This document shows positions 17,368 through 25,615 of a stretch of DNA of 64,000 bases, piece by piece (position 1 is the first letter of the stretch; each line of letters begins with the position of its first letter). The notes under the pieces are model-generated. The model saw nothing but the letters and a program-made list of their open reading frames with translations. It was not told where the DNA came from and did no database searches. The translations under genes were made by a program, and so were the position numbers. The stretch comes from Ulvibacter sp. MAR_2010_11. GTDB taxonomy: Bacteria; Bacteroidota; Bacteroidia; Flavobacteriales; Flavobacteriaceae. The stretch is taken from contig NZ_PHTY01000001.1 of NCBI RefSeq assembly GCF_002813135.1, positions 2,165,501 through 2,229,500 of the forward strand, read 5' to 3'.

Positions 17368-18708
17368 ATGAAGTTAGTAATAAAAGAGTTTGGAAAAGCA
17401 TTTTCTTTAGGGATCCTCATATTTATTGTATTGGAAATTATACAATATCTCAATGGGTACCGTATAAACAGTATCCAACAATTTTTTACCGAGTTTGGAT
17501 ACAACCAATTGTACTCGGTGGTGCTGTATATGGCAAATGCATTCTTTATCTTCTTTTTAATGAAGAAATACAAGGGAGAACTTTTTAAAACGCACCACCT
17601 TACACGGGGTATTTTAGGAGGAATTGGAATTACGATTCTCTGTTTATTATTCCTTCGGTTTACTACGGAAGTGATTATAGAAGGGAAGACTTTTTCGGTG
17701 TTTTTGACGAATGAAAAATTGCAATATTATTACGTGTCGTTTATTATTTCGGCGGTAATTACTACCATCTTTTACGCAGTTTATTACTACCGATTTACAC
17801 AGGAAAGAAAGGTAAAAGAACAGAAAATCATTGCCGGAACGGCTTCAGCAAAATTTGACGCCTTAAAAAATCAGTTGGATCCGCATTTTCTCTTTAATAG
17901 TTTGAATGTATTAACCAGTTTGATTGAAGAAAACCCTGAAGCCGCTACCAAGTTCACCACCTCACTTTCTAAAGTATATCGTTACGTTTTGGAACAAAAG
18001 AACAAAGAGTTGGTAACGGTAGCCGAAGAGTTGAAGTTTGCCGAATTGTATATGTCATTGCTAAAAATGCGATTTGAAGACAGTATTGTGTTTACTATAT
18101 CCAACAATATTTCGAATCCTGAAGCAAAGGTGATTCCGCTTGCGCTTCAGTTGGTGTTGGAAAATGCCGTAAAGCACAATATGGTGACACCCTCAAAGAA
18201 GCTGCATATCACCATTTTTGAAGAGGAGGGCAATCTGGTAATTAAGAACAATGTACAGCCAAAACAGGTTGTAAAAGAAAGCAGCGGAGTAGGCCTTAGA
18301 AATATAAGACAACGGTATTTTTTATTGACCAACAGAGCTGTTCAGATAAAAGAAAATGACAAAGAGTTTAGTATTGCAATACCAATGCTAACACAAGAAA
18401 CAAAAGCCATGCATATACAAGAGACATATATTTCAGAAAAAAAATACGAACGCGCCAAAAAGAGGGTAGAAGAGTTAAAAGGATTTTACGTCCATCTTAC
18501 AATTTATTTAATTATGGTTCCGGTGTTTATCTTTCTCAATTACAAGTCTACCGGATTTCCTTGGGCTATATTTCCCATAGCCGGTTGGGGCTTTGGAGTG
18601 ATGGGTCATGCCATGGAGGTGTTTAATTACAATCCGTTTTTAGGTAAAAATTGGGAAGATAGAAAGTTGCGGGAATTAATGGACAAAGACGATTTTAAAG
18701 AATTATAA
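17368..18708 (+). CDS. LytS-family sensor histidine kinase with C-terminal 2TM domain
   Basis: The protein has 446 residues. Four membrane helices lie at about 13-28, 48-64, 78-98 and 121-141. A His_kinase domain follows, with the phosphoacceptor His173 in LDPHFLFNSLNVL, an N box LENAVKHN (residues 264-271) and a G box SGVGLRNIRQRY (306-317). Unusually, a 2TM domain (about residues 355-446, YERAKKRVEELKGFY to NWEDRKLRELMDKDD) is fused to the C-terminus. It should phosphorylate the LytTR regulator encoded at the end of the operon. The fused 2TM module is closely similar to three free-standing proteins encoded right after it, so they may assemble through it. Confidence 0.92.
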   Translation: MKLVIKEFGKAFSLGILIFIVLEIIQYLNGYRINSIQQFFTEFGYNQLYSVVLYMANAFFIFFLMKKYKGELFKTHHLTRGILGGIGITILCLLFLRFTTEVIIEGKTFSVFLTNEKLQYYYVSFIISAVITTIFYAVYYYRFTQERKVKEQKIIAGTASAKFDALKNQLDPHFLFNSLNVLTSLIEENPEAATKFTTSLSKVYRYVLEQKNKELVTVAEELKFAELYMSLLKMRFEDSIVFTISNNISNPEAKVIPLALQLVLENAVKHNMVTPSKKLHITIFEEEGNLVIKNNVQPKQVVKESSGVGLRNIRQRYFLLTNRAVQIKENDKEFSIAIPMLTQETKAMHIQETYISEKKYERAKKRVEELKGFYVHLTIYLIMVPVFIFLNYKSTGFPWAIFPIAGWGFGVMGHAMEVFNYNPFLGKNWEDRKLRELMDKDDFKEL

Positions 18709-18710
18709 CA

Positions 18711-19022
18711 ATGGAAGATTTTAACAAAGAGAAACGCTTTTTACAAGCCAAAGAGCGAATTGCCTGTATAAAGAAATTCTATACCAGCCTGATGTTTTAT
18801 GTCGTATTTATAAGCTTTTTGGCAGCGCTAAATTACTACACAAACGAGTGGAGCTATCCCTGGTTTTTATGGGCTGCTTTTGGATGGGGAATTGGAATTG
18901 CAATTCAGGCATTTAAAGCTTTTGGATGGCTTCCCTATATGAGCAAAGACTGGGAAGAGCGAAAAATTAAAGAATTTATGGAAAAGGATGATGAATCCTC
19001 TTCCGGCAACCGCTGGAGCTAA
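18711..19022 (+). CDS. 2TM domain-containing protein, copy 1
   Basis: This 103-residue protein is a single 2TM domain: a basic N-terminal helix (AKERIACIKKFYTSLMFY), two membrane helices separated by WSYPWFLWAAFGWGIGIAIQ, and the acidic-basic tail DWEERKIKEFMEKDD. The same plan ends the kinase encoded 2 bp upstream. It has no catalytic motif. The family is common in Bacteroidota beside LytTR systems, and a role in presenting or tuning the kinase at the membrane is likely but unproven. The gene is the second of four tandem 2TM units in this operon. Confidence 0.9.
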   Translation: MEDFNKEKRFLQAKERIACIKKFYTSLMFYVVFISFLAALNYYTNEWSYPWFLWAAFGWGIGIAIQAFKAFGWLPYMSKDWEERKIKEFMEKDDESSSGNRWS

Positions 19023-19034
19023 TATTTCGAACCG

Positions 19035-19379
19035 ATGAATGATTCAGAAAGGCTGAAATACAAACGCGCTAAAAAGCACGTGAGTTGTTTAAAGGGTTTT
19101 TATAACCACTTGATGGTCTACCTTATTTTTAATATCCCATTGCTATTAATAAGGACCAATACCATTCCTATTTTTAAAATTTATACTGAGAATCGCGATT
19201 TCCAAAGCTGGTTGGACTGGAATACCTACGGAATTACATTTGTCTGGGGAATTGGTTTGTTAATTCATTGGATACTCGTGTTTAAATTCCGATTTGATTT
19301 CTTAAGGGAATGGGAGAAAAAGAAAATTAAAGATATTATCACCAAGGAAGAAAATGAATCCGACCAACGTTGGAATTAA
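19035..19379 (+). CDS. 2TM domain-containing protein, copy 2
   Basis: The 114-residue product repeats the 2TM plan: YKRAKKHVSCLKGFYNHLMVYL, a first membrane helix, a short external loop (residues near 40-62), a second helix WGIGLLIHWILVF, then EWEKKKIKDIITKEE. The loop is longer than in copy 1, so the copies have diverged mainly in the extracytoplasmic part. It follows copy 1 by 12 bp. The conserved cytoplasmic ends and varied loop fit a set of membrane proteins that share one intracellular partner but differ outside; this is inference. Confidence 0.9.
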   Translation: MNDSERLKYKRAKKHVSCLKGFYNHLMVYLIFNIPLLLIRTNTIPIFKIYTENRDFQSWLDWNTYGITFVWGIGLLIHWILVFKFRFDFLREWEKKKIKDIITKEENESDQRWN

Positions 19380-19390
19380 ATGCAAATACA

Positions 19391-19735
19391 ATGGAAGATT
19401 TAGACAAAATTAAATACAAACGCGCAAAGAAAAAGATTAAAGAGATAAAAGGATTTTATTCTCACCTAACCGTTTATATAGTCATTAACATCCTGCTTTT
19501 GCTAATGCATATGGGGCTTTTTCACAATGGATTTTTTGATTTCAATTTTGAAGTTCCTACCTGGCCCATGTTTACCACTCCTTTCTTTTGGGGAATCGGA
19601 CTCTTGTTTCACGGGTTGTATGTTTTTCAAGACAAATTCAGTTTTTTTAAAAACTGGGAAGAACGAAAAATACGTGAGTTTATGGAAAAAGACGAAGAAG
19701 AACTTAAACGAACCAATAAGTGGAACAAACAATAG
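19391..19735 (+). CDS. 2TM domain-containing protein, copy 3
   Basis: From ATG 19391 the product has 114 residues (MEDLDKIKYKRAKKKIKEIKG). A TTG at 19370 would overlap copy 2 and is less likely. The two membrane helices flank a phenylalanine-rich loop (FHNGFFDFNFEVPTWPMF), and the end is NWEERKIREFMEKDEEE, nearly the same as in copy 1 and the kinase tail. It lies 11 bp after copy 2 and 2 bp before the LytTR regulator gene, completing the operon. Its function is unknown beyond membership of the family. Confidence 0.9.
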   Translation: MEDLDKIKYKRAKKKIKEIKGFYSHLTVYIVINILLLLMHMGLFHNGFFDFNFEVPTWPMFTTPFFWGIGLLFHGLYVFQDKFSFFKNWEERKIREFMEKDEEELKRTNKWNKQ

Positions 19736-19737
19736 CT

Positions 19738-20493
19738 ATGAAAGTACTAATAATAGAAGACGAAAAACCTTCGGCCAGGCGTTTACAGCGTATGCTGGAA
19801 AAGTTGGGCGTGACCACGCAGCATATGCTTCACAGCGTTTCGGAAGCAATCCAATGGTTTAATAACAACACACACCCCGATCTTATTCTTTTAGACATTC
19901 AGTTAAGTGACGGACTTTCCTTCGAAATATTTGATGCGGTTGAAGTGAAAAGTGCCATAATATTTACAACTGCCTTCGATGAATATGCACTTCAGGCATT
20001 TAAATTGAATAGTATTGATTATCTGCTGAAACCTATAGACGATGACGAGTTGCAAGCCGCGGTGGAAAAGTATAAGAAAGTAAAGCCACAGGCCAATAAC
20101 GTTCAACTTAATTTCGAGGATATTAAAAAACTACTTTCCAATCCGGTTGAACGCGAATACAAAAAGCGGTTCACAACCAAAATTGGGCAGCATATTAAAA
20201 TGATTTCTGTAGATGAAATAGAGTGCTTTTACAGTGAAAATAAAGGAACCTATGCGCATACTGTAGAGGGACGTGATTATTTACTGGATACTACCCTTGA
20301 AGAATTGGAGGAAGAACTGGAACCCCAAACTTTTTTCAGAATAAGCAGAAAGTACTTTATTAACATCAATGCCATTAAAGATATCATTTCGTATACCAAT
20401 TCGCGACTTCAATTAAAGCTGAACAGCTACAAAGACCAAGAAGTGATTGTGGCGAGAGAGCGTGTAAAAGATTTTAAAGTGTGGTTAGAGTAA
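19738..20493 (+). CDS. LytTR-family DNA-binding response regulator
   Basis: From ATG 19738 this is a 251-residue regulator. The receiver domain starts MKVLIIEDEKPSARRL, with phosphoacceptor Asp53 in LLLDIQLSDG and the conserved Lys98 in YLLKPID. The LytTR DNA-binding domain covers about residues 148-248 and contains FFRISRKYFININAIKDI. It lies 2 bp after the last 2TM gene and is the cognate partner of the LytS-type kinase in the same operon. LytTR domains bind direct repeats upstream of target genes, but none was confidently found upstream of 14445 or 16727. An upstream TTG at 19720 lies inside the previous gene and is rejected. Confidence 0.94.
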   Translation: MKVLIIEDEKPSARRLQRMLEKLGVTTQHMLHSVSEAIQWFNNNTHPDLILLDIQLSDGLSFEIFDAVEVKSAIIFTTAFDEYALQAFKLNSIDYLLKPIDDDELQAAVEKYKKVKPQANNVQLNFEDIKKLLSNPVEREYKKRFTTKIGQHIKMISVDEIECFYSENKGTYAHTVEGRDYLLDTTLEELEEELEPQTFFRISRKYFININAIKDIISYTNSRLQLKLNSYKDQEVIVARERVKDFKVWLE

Positions 20494-20495
20494 AT

Positions 20496-21713
20496 CTATT
20501 TCTTATCATTTTCATTAATCCTGTTCTCATTAAAAGCCGAAGGCAATAACTTAGGAATAAATTTTGCCAACAACGGTAATAATACAGCTCCTCCCGGAAG
20601 TAAAAAAATGGTGAGCGAAGGAATAGTTTTGCATATATCGAGTAATTGCTCCTTAACTTTTATCTTTTCTTCGGCGTTGAGGTCGCGAACCGTCGAATGT
20701 GACAATAGCACCAACAACTCTCCACTTTCTTCCAATTCTTTAATTAAACGGTTCTTATTACGTAAAATAAGGAGTTTCACTGTGGCGGCAGATTGTTTGT
20801 AAAACTGTTTAACCGGATTGGAGTACTCGAATAGCTTTATACTTTCGGTATATTTTTCTGAAAAGCGCTTCAAATCTTGCAAGCTTTCGGTCACTTCCCC
20901 CTTATCGAGTTGTAATTTTTCGGACAGCTGTTGTAAGTATTGGTATTCGTTTTCATCCATCACATAATCATCCCACACGGCCAGCGTACATAAATCTAAA
21001 ATGTATTTCTTTTCTAGATGTGTCAAGGCAGCAAAGTTGGTCATGCTTTCAAGGGTGACCGGATCTTTCTTGGCGCCTTCTTCAATTAAATATTCGGAAG
21101 ACGATTCAAACAAATCGATTAACAAATGGTCGTACTTGTTCTTTTTCTTTTTGGATCTTAAGGCCAAAAAGGAAAATGAGATCACCATACTTTCCAGGTG
21201 CTTGGCGCATTCCTTAATGGATTTGGCAGTAGTTAACCATTTCGAAAAAACCAACACATCTATATATAACAGGGCATAGGTAAGTAAGGAAATATTGTTT
21301 TTCTTAATGAGGTAATTCGTCTCCTGAATTCGGGAGGACAATATGTTTTCAAGCTGCTGTGTTGCACTTTGAGAAAGGGATAGTTTTTTTAAAAAGCCTG
21401 TTTTTCCTTTTTCCAGTTTTTTATAAAACTCGTTTATAGTGTCTATCGCTTTCGAAAAATCATCCTCGGGATTATTTTGAAAATAAGTAAACAGTAAGGT
21501 GTGAAAGAGATTAATCTTGGTGTATTCTTCTTTGGTTAATTTTAAGGAACTAACAGATTTTTTTAAAACCGCATCGGCAGACACTCCGTATATAAAGCCG
21601 GAGTGTTTTAATGCTTTGTAAAATTGTACATTATCTTTATGAGAGGAAATGAGAATTTTTTGCTCAATGCCATTTAGATACTTCGGAATCCAATCTATTG
21701 CGGAAGGGTTCAT
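20496..21713 (-). CDS. LETM1-related protein
   Basis: This 405-residue protein is mostly helical. Its C-terminus (FLLPGGAVLLPLLAKFIPKLLPSAF, split across residues about 375-400) matches the LETM1-like segment seen in Bacteroidota proteins that have been annotated as LETM1-related and biofilm-associated. The middle region (LDLCTLAVWDDYVMDENEYQYLQQLSEKLQL) resembles a TerB-like helical motif with acidic residues. Mitochondrial LETM1 is a cation/proton exchanger, but this protein keeps only the short core, so transport should not be assumed. It converges with the LytTR gene, whose stop lies 2 bp away, and the DUF4331 unit diverges from its start. Confidence 0.75.
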   Translation of the reverse strand: MNPSAIDWIPKYLNGIEQKILISSHKDNVQFYKALKHSGFIYGVSADAVLKKSVSSLKLTKEEYTKINLFHTLLFTYFQNNPEDDFSKAIDTINEFYKKLEKGKTGFLKKLSLSQSATQQLENILSSRIQETNYLIKKNNISLLTYALLYIDVLVFSKWLTTAKSIKECAKHLESMVISFSFLALRSKKKKNKYDHLLIDLFESSSEYLIEEGAKKDPVTLESMTNFAALTHLEKKYILDLCTLAVWDDYVMDENEYQYLQQLSEKLQLDKGEVTESLQDLKRFSEKYTESIKLFEYSNPVKQFYKQSAATVKLLILRNKNRLIKELEESGELLVLLSHSTVRDLNAEEKIKVKEQLLDICKTIPSLTIFLLPGGAVLLPLLAKFIPKLLPSAFNENRINENDKK

Positions 21714-21775
21714 GTGTTTTGGTAACTTTGTGTCAACTTTTAAGTTGTAAATTTACATTAACAAAAGATTAACTG

Positions 21776-21803
21776 TTGTTAAAAAACCAACTATGTACTT
21801 TCG
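21776..21803 (+). promoter_or_regulatory. Candidate promoter of the DUF4331 operon
   Basis: A TTG at 21776-21778 and TACTTTCG at 21796-21803 are separated by 17 bp. They resemble the Bacteroidota -33 and -7 elements, with one mismatch in TAnnTTTG. The DUF4331 start codon lies 50 bp downstream. Confidence 0.5.
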
Positions 21804-21853
21804 TCGTAAATGAATATGAACGAGTAAAAATAATTAATTAAAAAACTTCAATT

Positions 21854-22573
21854 ATGAAAAGAACAAAAATTTTTGCAGCGATAGGAGGGATGGGATTAGC
21901 CGTGCTTTCTGTATTTTTAATTGCTGCAGATCACATTGATGCACCAGATGTTGCCGGTACCACAACGGATATCGCCGATTTCTATGCATTCGAAGGTGAT
22001 GATGCTAATAAAACCGTATTCATTGCGACACTTCAAGGCCCTTTAACTCCGGGTCCTGTTACCGAAAATGCCCAATTTGATGAAGACGTATTGATAGAAT
22101 TCAATATCGATAACACCGGAGATTTTATAGAAGATTTGGTAATTCAAGCCATCAAAAGAGGCGACTCTATGTACTTTTTTGGCCCTGTAGCTCCATCCCA
22201 AGCGGGATTAGGGAGTGTGGTTGAAACTTCAGTAGCTCCGGTTGCCGTAAAGATTTCTACGAGTACAGATGTTCAAACTGCAAATGTTGGTGGTGTTAAA
22301 TACTTTGCCGGTCCGCGTAGAGATGCTTTCTATTTCGACTTTAATCGCTTTAACCTGGTAATTTCAGGAGCCGTAGCACCGGAAGGGTTTCTACCTCCGG
22401 GGCAGGCCAGTGACTTTTTCGCCGATTTAAATGTATTGGCTATCGCTGTTGAAATTCCTAATTCTATGTTAGGTACAGCTCCTACTCACGTTGCAGTAGC
22501 CGCAGGTTTATTTCCTCCGGGGGCATTACCGGACGCCTATAATGTATGGGTAAGTGCAAAAAGAAAGCAATAA
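21854..22573 (+). CDS. DUF4331 family exported protein, N-terminal-half type
   Basis: The product has 239 residues and a signal peptide (GMGLAVLSVFLIAA, residues 13-26). It continues with the DUF4331 opening DHIDAPDVAGTTTDIADFYAF and ends soon after LNVLAIAVEIPNSMLG. Full-length DUF4331 proteins have a second half containing a GRP-NT motif, which here is encoded by the next gene. The family is exported and of unknown function, often under ECF sigma factors. It lies 24 bp before its partner, so the two are probably expressed together and may form one complex. An ECF sigma/anti-sigma pair is encoded 2.2 kb downstream on the other strand. Confidence 0.85.
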   Translation: MKRTKIFAAIGGMGLAVLSVFLIAADHIDAPDVAGTTTDIADFYAFEGDDANKTVFIATLQGPLTPGPVTENAQFDEDVLIEFNIDNTGDFIEDLVIQAIKRGDSMYFFGPVAPSQAGLGSVVETSVAPVAVKISTSTDVQTANVGGVKYFAGPRRDAFYFDFNRFNLVISGAVAPEGFLPPGQASDFFADLNVLAIAVEIPNSMLGTAPTHVAVAAGLFPPGALPDAYNVWVSAKRKQ

Positions 22574-22597
22574 TTAAAATACTAAAAAACGAAAACA

Positions 22598-23293
22598 ATG
22601 AAAACATATAAATTTAGAATACTATTTGTTGCCATCTGCACGTCACTACTTTTTGTACAATGTTCGGATGATGATGACAACGGAAATGTAATCCTACAGG
22701 AGACCTGCGATGATGGTATCCAAAATCAGGATGAAGAAGGTGTAGACTGTGGAGGAACGGCTTGTGTTCCCTGTGTGACAGCCTTAGATTTCAGCGGAAA
22801 CTACAGTCAGGAAGATATAATGGGAAGACCCGGTATTAATACCGTATTTGGAGGTAGCAACGCTATAAAGAATAATTTTAACGGATCGATTGTAAGCGGG
22901 AGATCTTCTTTCCAGGCTGGATTTCAGGAAAGATTAGAGTTTTATCACGATGTATACGCAGCTTCGCTGGGTATCGATCCTGCCGATTTAGATTATGAAA
23001 CCAATATTTTAGGATTGGATGCAGCGACGTTTACAACAGTATTGGCACAATTTGATGCCATACAAGTAGCGCCAAATGCTCCTACCACGTATTACGATGG
23101 TACCAATGCCTTAACGGGTAGAAACTTAAGCGACGATGTTATTGATATATCATTAACATTAATGTTTGGTGGAATGAGCGGGACTCGTTTTGACGGAAAT
23201 AACGGTACTCCACAACTTACCAGTGATGGTGTAGATTCCGGAGATCGTGATTTTACGCTGGGATTCCCTTATTTGGAAACGCCTAATAATTAA
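22598..23293 (+). CDS. DUF4331-related lipoprotein, C-terminal-half type
   Basis: This 231-residue lipoprotein has a lipobox ending at Cys22 (FVQC), an Asp-rich linker and a cysteine-rich segment (CDDGIQNQDEEGVDCGG then CVPC, four Cys). The globular region contains IMGRPGINTVF and LSDDVIDISLTLMFGG, which match the second half of DUF4331 proteins. Together with the preceding gene it looks like a DUF4331 protein split in two, each half with its own export signal. Lipidation would fix this half to a membrane. A strong hairpin follows 18 bp after the stop and separates it from the TPR gene. Confidence 0.82.
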   Translation: MKTYKFRILFVAICTSLLFVQCSDDDDNGNVILQETCDDGIQNQDEEGVDCGGTACVPCVTALDFSGNYSQEDIMGRPGINTVFGGSNAIKNNFNGSIVSGRSSFQAGFQERLEFYHDVYAASLGIDPADLDYETNILGLDAATFTTVLAQFDAIQVAPNAPTTYYDGTNALTGRNLSDDVIDISLTLMFGGMSGTRFDGNNGTPQLTSDGVDSGDRDFTLGFPYLETPNN

Positions 23294-23310
23294 TATTCAC
23301 AAGAATTTGA

Positions 23311-23346
23311 AAGAAAAGGGCAAGCGATTGCTCTTTTCTTGTTTTT
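23311..23346 (+). terminator. Intrinsic terminator or attenuator within the DUF4331 operon
   Basis: A 13-bp stem (AAGAAAAGGGCAA at 23311-23323 with TTGCTCTTTTCTT at 23328-23340, one G-U pair) with loop GCGA is followed by GTTTTT. It lies 18 bp after the DUF4331 lipoprotein and just before the TPR gene start. Confidence 0.85.
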
Positions 23347-23359
23347 AAAAATAACTAAC

Positions 23360-24640
23360 ATGAGACTATTACTATCATTTATAGCTTTATCACTATGCTT
23401 TGCATGTGACAAACAACACAACGAACAAGTTACCCATTCACAGGATTACAATTCATTTTTAAATACATCCAATAACCAATCCTATACCGAAGCCGTAACA
23501 GAAATGAACTTCTGGAATAATAGATTGGATGCAGATAGTACCGGAGTAGGAGAGCTGGGACCTTTGGCAAACGCATATGCCACTATTTTTACTACTACGG
23601 GAGATGCACAAAACCTGTATGCCGCCGAAAGATTGTACAAAAAAGCCATAGCAATTTCGGCAAACAACAAGGATGGGTACGTAAGAGGATTGGCGCGCAA
23701 CTATATTTCACAACACCGGTTTAAAGAGGCTAAAACAATATTAGAGGAAAGCTATGCAGGAATTTCGAACAAACGCGCCACCGAAATGATTTTATTCGAT
23801 GTGTATATGGAATTGGGGGAATATGCAAAAGCAGATACTCTCTTGGGGAGAATAAAGAATACAGGAGATTATAATTACCTAATACGCCTTGCGAAATGGA
23901 GCGATTATAAAGGCGATTTAGAGGCTGCAATTAAATATCTCGAAAAGGCCAAAACTATTGCAGAACAACGCGGAGGTGATGGGTTAAGAATTTGGACTTA
24001 TACCAATTTGGCCGATTTCTACGGGCATGCGGGAAATATTAAAGATGCGTATATCCATTATCTTAAAACACTGCAACTACAGCCCGATAATTCGTATGCA
24101 AAAAAAGGAATCACCTGGATTTTATATGCTTCGGAAGGAAATACCAAAGAAGCCAATAGAATTCTTGATTCGGTGATGGTGCAGCATAAAATACCGGATT
24201 ATTATTTATTGAAAGCTGAAATGGCCGAGTACGAAGGCAATACTTCTGAAGCTACTATGTTTACCAACAAGTTTGTATCTGCTGCCGAGGCAGGCAACTA
24301 TGGAGGAATGTACAACGCATTTCTTATCGAAATCTTTGCAGAAACAAATCCTGAAAAAGCGGTTCAGTTAGCTGAAATAGAAATTGGAAATCGTGCCACT
24401 CCCGAAACTTACGATTTATTAGCCTATGCACAATTAAAAGCGGGAAGAAAGGATGCCGCGTTGGAGACAATTGAAGCCTTCGTTATAGGGAAAACGTTCG
24501 AACCTATGGCACAATACCACGCGGCGTTAATTTATAAGGCAAACGGCATGGATGAAAAGGTGCAACCGCTTAAAGAAGAGTTATTAGAAGCTTCCTTCGA
24601 ACTGGGACCGGTGCTTACTAAAAGTATTGAAGATTTATAA
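23360..24640 (+). CDS. TPR-repeat lipoprotein
   Basis: From ATG 23360 this is a 426-residue lipoprotein (SLCFAC, Cys16). At least five tetratricopeptide-like helix pairs are visible, for example AAERLYKKAIAISANNKDGYV, AIKYLEKAKTIAEQRG and AYIHYLKTLQLQPDNSYAKKG. No enzymatic domain is present. It lies downstream of the two DUF4331 genes, behind a hairpin that could reduce its expression, and is closed by a clear terminator at 24760. A scaffold role for an envelope complex with the DUF4331 pair is plausible from position. A TTG at 23339 lies inside the hairpin and is rejected as start. Confidence 0.85.
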   Translation: MRLLLSFIALSLCFACDKQHNEQVTHSQDYNSFLNTSNNQSYTEAVTEMNFWNNRLDADSTGVGELGPLANAYATIFTTTGDAQNLYAAERLYKKAIAISANNKDGYVRGLARNYISQHRFKEAKTILEESYAGISNKRATEMILFDVYMELGEYAKADTLLGRIKNTGDYNYLIRLAKWSDYKGDLEAAIKYLEKAKTIAEQRGGDGLRIWTYTNLADFYGHAGNIKDAYIHYLKTLQLQPDNSYAKKGITWILYASEGNTKEANRILDSVMVQHKIPDYYLLKAEMAEYEGNTSEATMFTNKFVSAAEAGNYGGMYNAFLIEIFAETNPEKAVQLAEIEIGNRATPETYDLLAYAQLKAGRKDAALETIEAFVIGKTFEPMAQYHAALIYKANGMDEKVQPLKEELLEASFELGPVLTKSIEDL

Positions 24641-24759
24641 CAAATAACAAAACCAACCCTCGTTTAATTACGTAAATAGAAGTAGAAAGGTTGATTATCT
24701 ACAACTATAGATATTTAACTACCGGTGTTACCGGTTTCAGAGTTTTTTTGTTAGTTAGA

Positions 24760-24785
24760 GTGCCCTCCAAAAGAGGGCACTTTTT
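24760..24785 (+). terminator. Intrinsic terminator after the TPR lipoprotein gene
   Basis: A perfect 8-bp stem GTGCCCTC/GAGGGCAC with loop CAAAA is followed by TTTTT. It ends the DUF4331-TPR unit before the convergent anti-sigma gene. Confidence 0.93.
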
Positions 24786-24817
24786 AATTGTAGTAAGTTT
24801 AAATTGAAGCTATCGTA

Positions 24818-25606
24818 TTATGGAGATACAGCTCCCAACGTATACAATTGCGTAAGTGTTGGAGTGGCGCTTCCTCCCTCGGGCTCGAGAGTGATACCAA
24901 AGGCCTCAGGATCTGGAATGTTATCAAATTTATACACGCCTTTCTCGGCTTGAGTATCGGCACTCAACAATCCCATACTTGTAGGAGTAAGTGGATCCAG
25001 TTTAAGTGACCATACTTGATATACCTTTCCGGATGGAGCAACAGGTAATCCGCTGGCATCTATGTAAGCAATGTTTTCTTTCTTGTTGTAATATACTTTG
25101 GCAAATGCTTCAGGCGCAACTGCCTGATTACCCGGAAGCATGATAGTTGTATACTCTTTAGACCGCAGGACAGTTAGGATGTTGTTTGCCTCAGTAAGTT
25201 CTCCTTCGGTTACATCAATCTGTTCTTTTAATAATGTATTTTCGGTTGTGGTGATTTGAATATCCTCCTGCAGATCATTATTTTCATTCAACATCCAGAA
25301 AATACCGGCAATACATAAAATCGCAGCTGCCCAACCGGTAATGGCCGGCCAGTTAGTTCTTGAGGCGCTATCTAATGTTCTTACCTTTTGAATTGAATTA
25401 ATGATATAGGTCCAAACCATCGCAGACAACGGTGGAGCAACAGCTTCAGCAAGTGTGATTAAGGAAGCTTCAATAATTTCTATTTCTTTTCGCAGTTCCG
25501 GATGCTCGATAATGGCCTGTTCAACTTCTGAAATTTCTTCAGCAGAAAGCGAGCCACAGACGTACATTTCTAATTTACCGGATGCTATTATTTCTTCTTT
25601 AGTCAT
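24818..25606 (-). CDS. Membrane anti-sigma factor, RskA type
   Basis: The 262-residue protein has a short cytoplasmic N-terminus (GKLEMYVCGSLSAEEISEVEQ) typical of RskA-like sigma-binding regions, but without the HxxxCxxC zinc motif. One membrane helix follows (ITGWAAAILCIAGIFWML, about residues 87-104), then a coiled-coil segment (LKEQIDVTEGELTEANNILTVL), and a periplasmic RskA C-terminal domain with VYQVWSLKLDP. It should hold the sigma factor encoded 9 bp upstream in the operon until an envelope signal releases it. Its C-terminus converges with the DUF4331-TPR unit, a likely but unproven regulon. Confidence 0.9.
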   Translation of the reverse strand: MTKEEIIASGKLEMYVCGSLSAEEISEVEQAIIEHPELRKEIEIIEASLITLAEAVAPPLSAMVWTYIINSIQKVRTLDSASRTNWPAITGWAAAILCIAGIFWMLNENNDLQEDIQITTTENTLLKEQIDVTEGELTEANNILTVLRSKEYTTIMLPGNQAVAPEAFAKVYYNKKENIAYIDASGLPVAPSGKVYQVWSLKLDPLTPTSMGLLSADTQAEKGVYKFDNIPDPEAFGITLEPEGGSATPTLTQLYTLGAVSP

Positions 25607-25615
25607 ATTTTCTAT

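Noticed and set aside
24721-24735. ACCGGT...ACCGGT direct/palindromic pair before the terminator at 24760
   Set aside because: Too short and without a linked gene start to call an operator.
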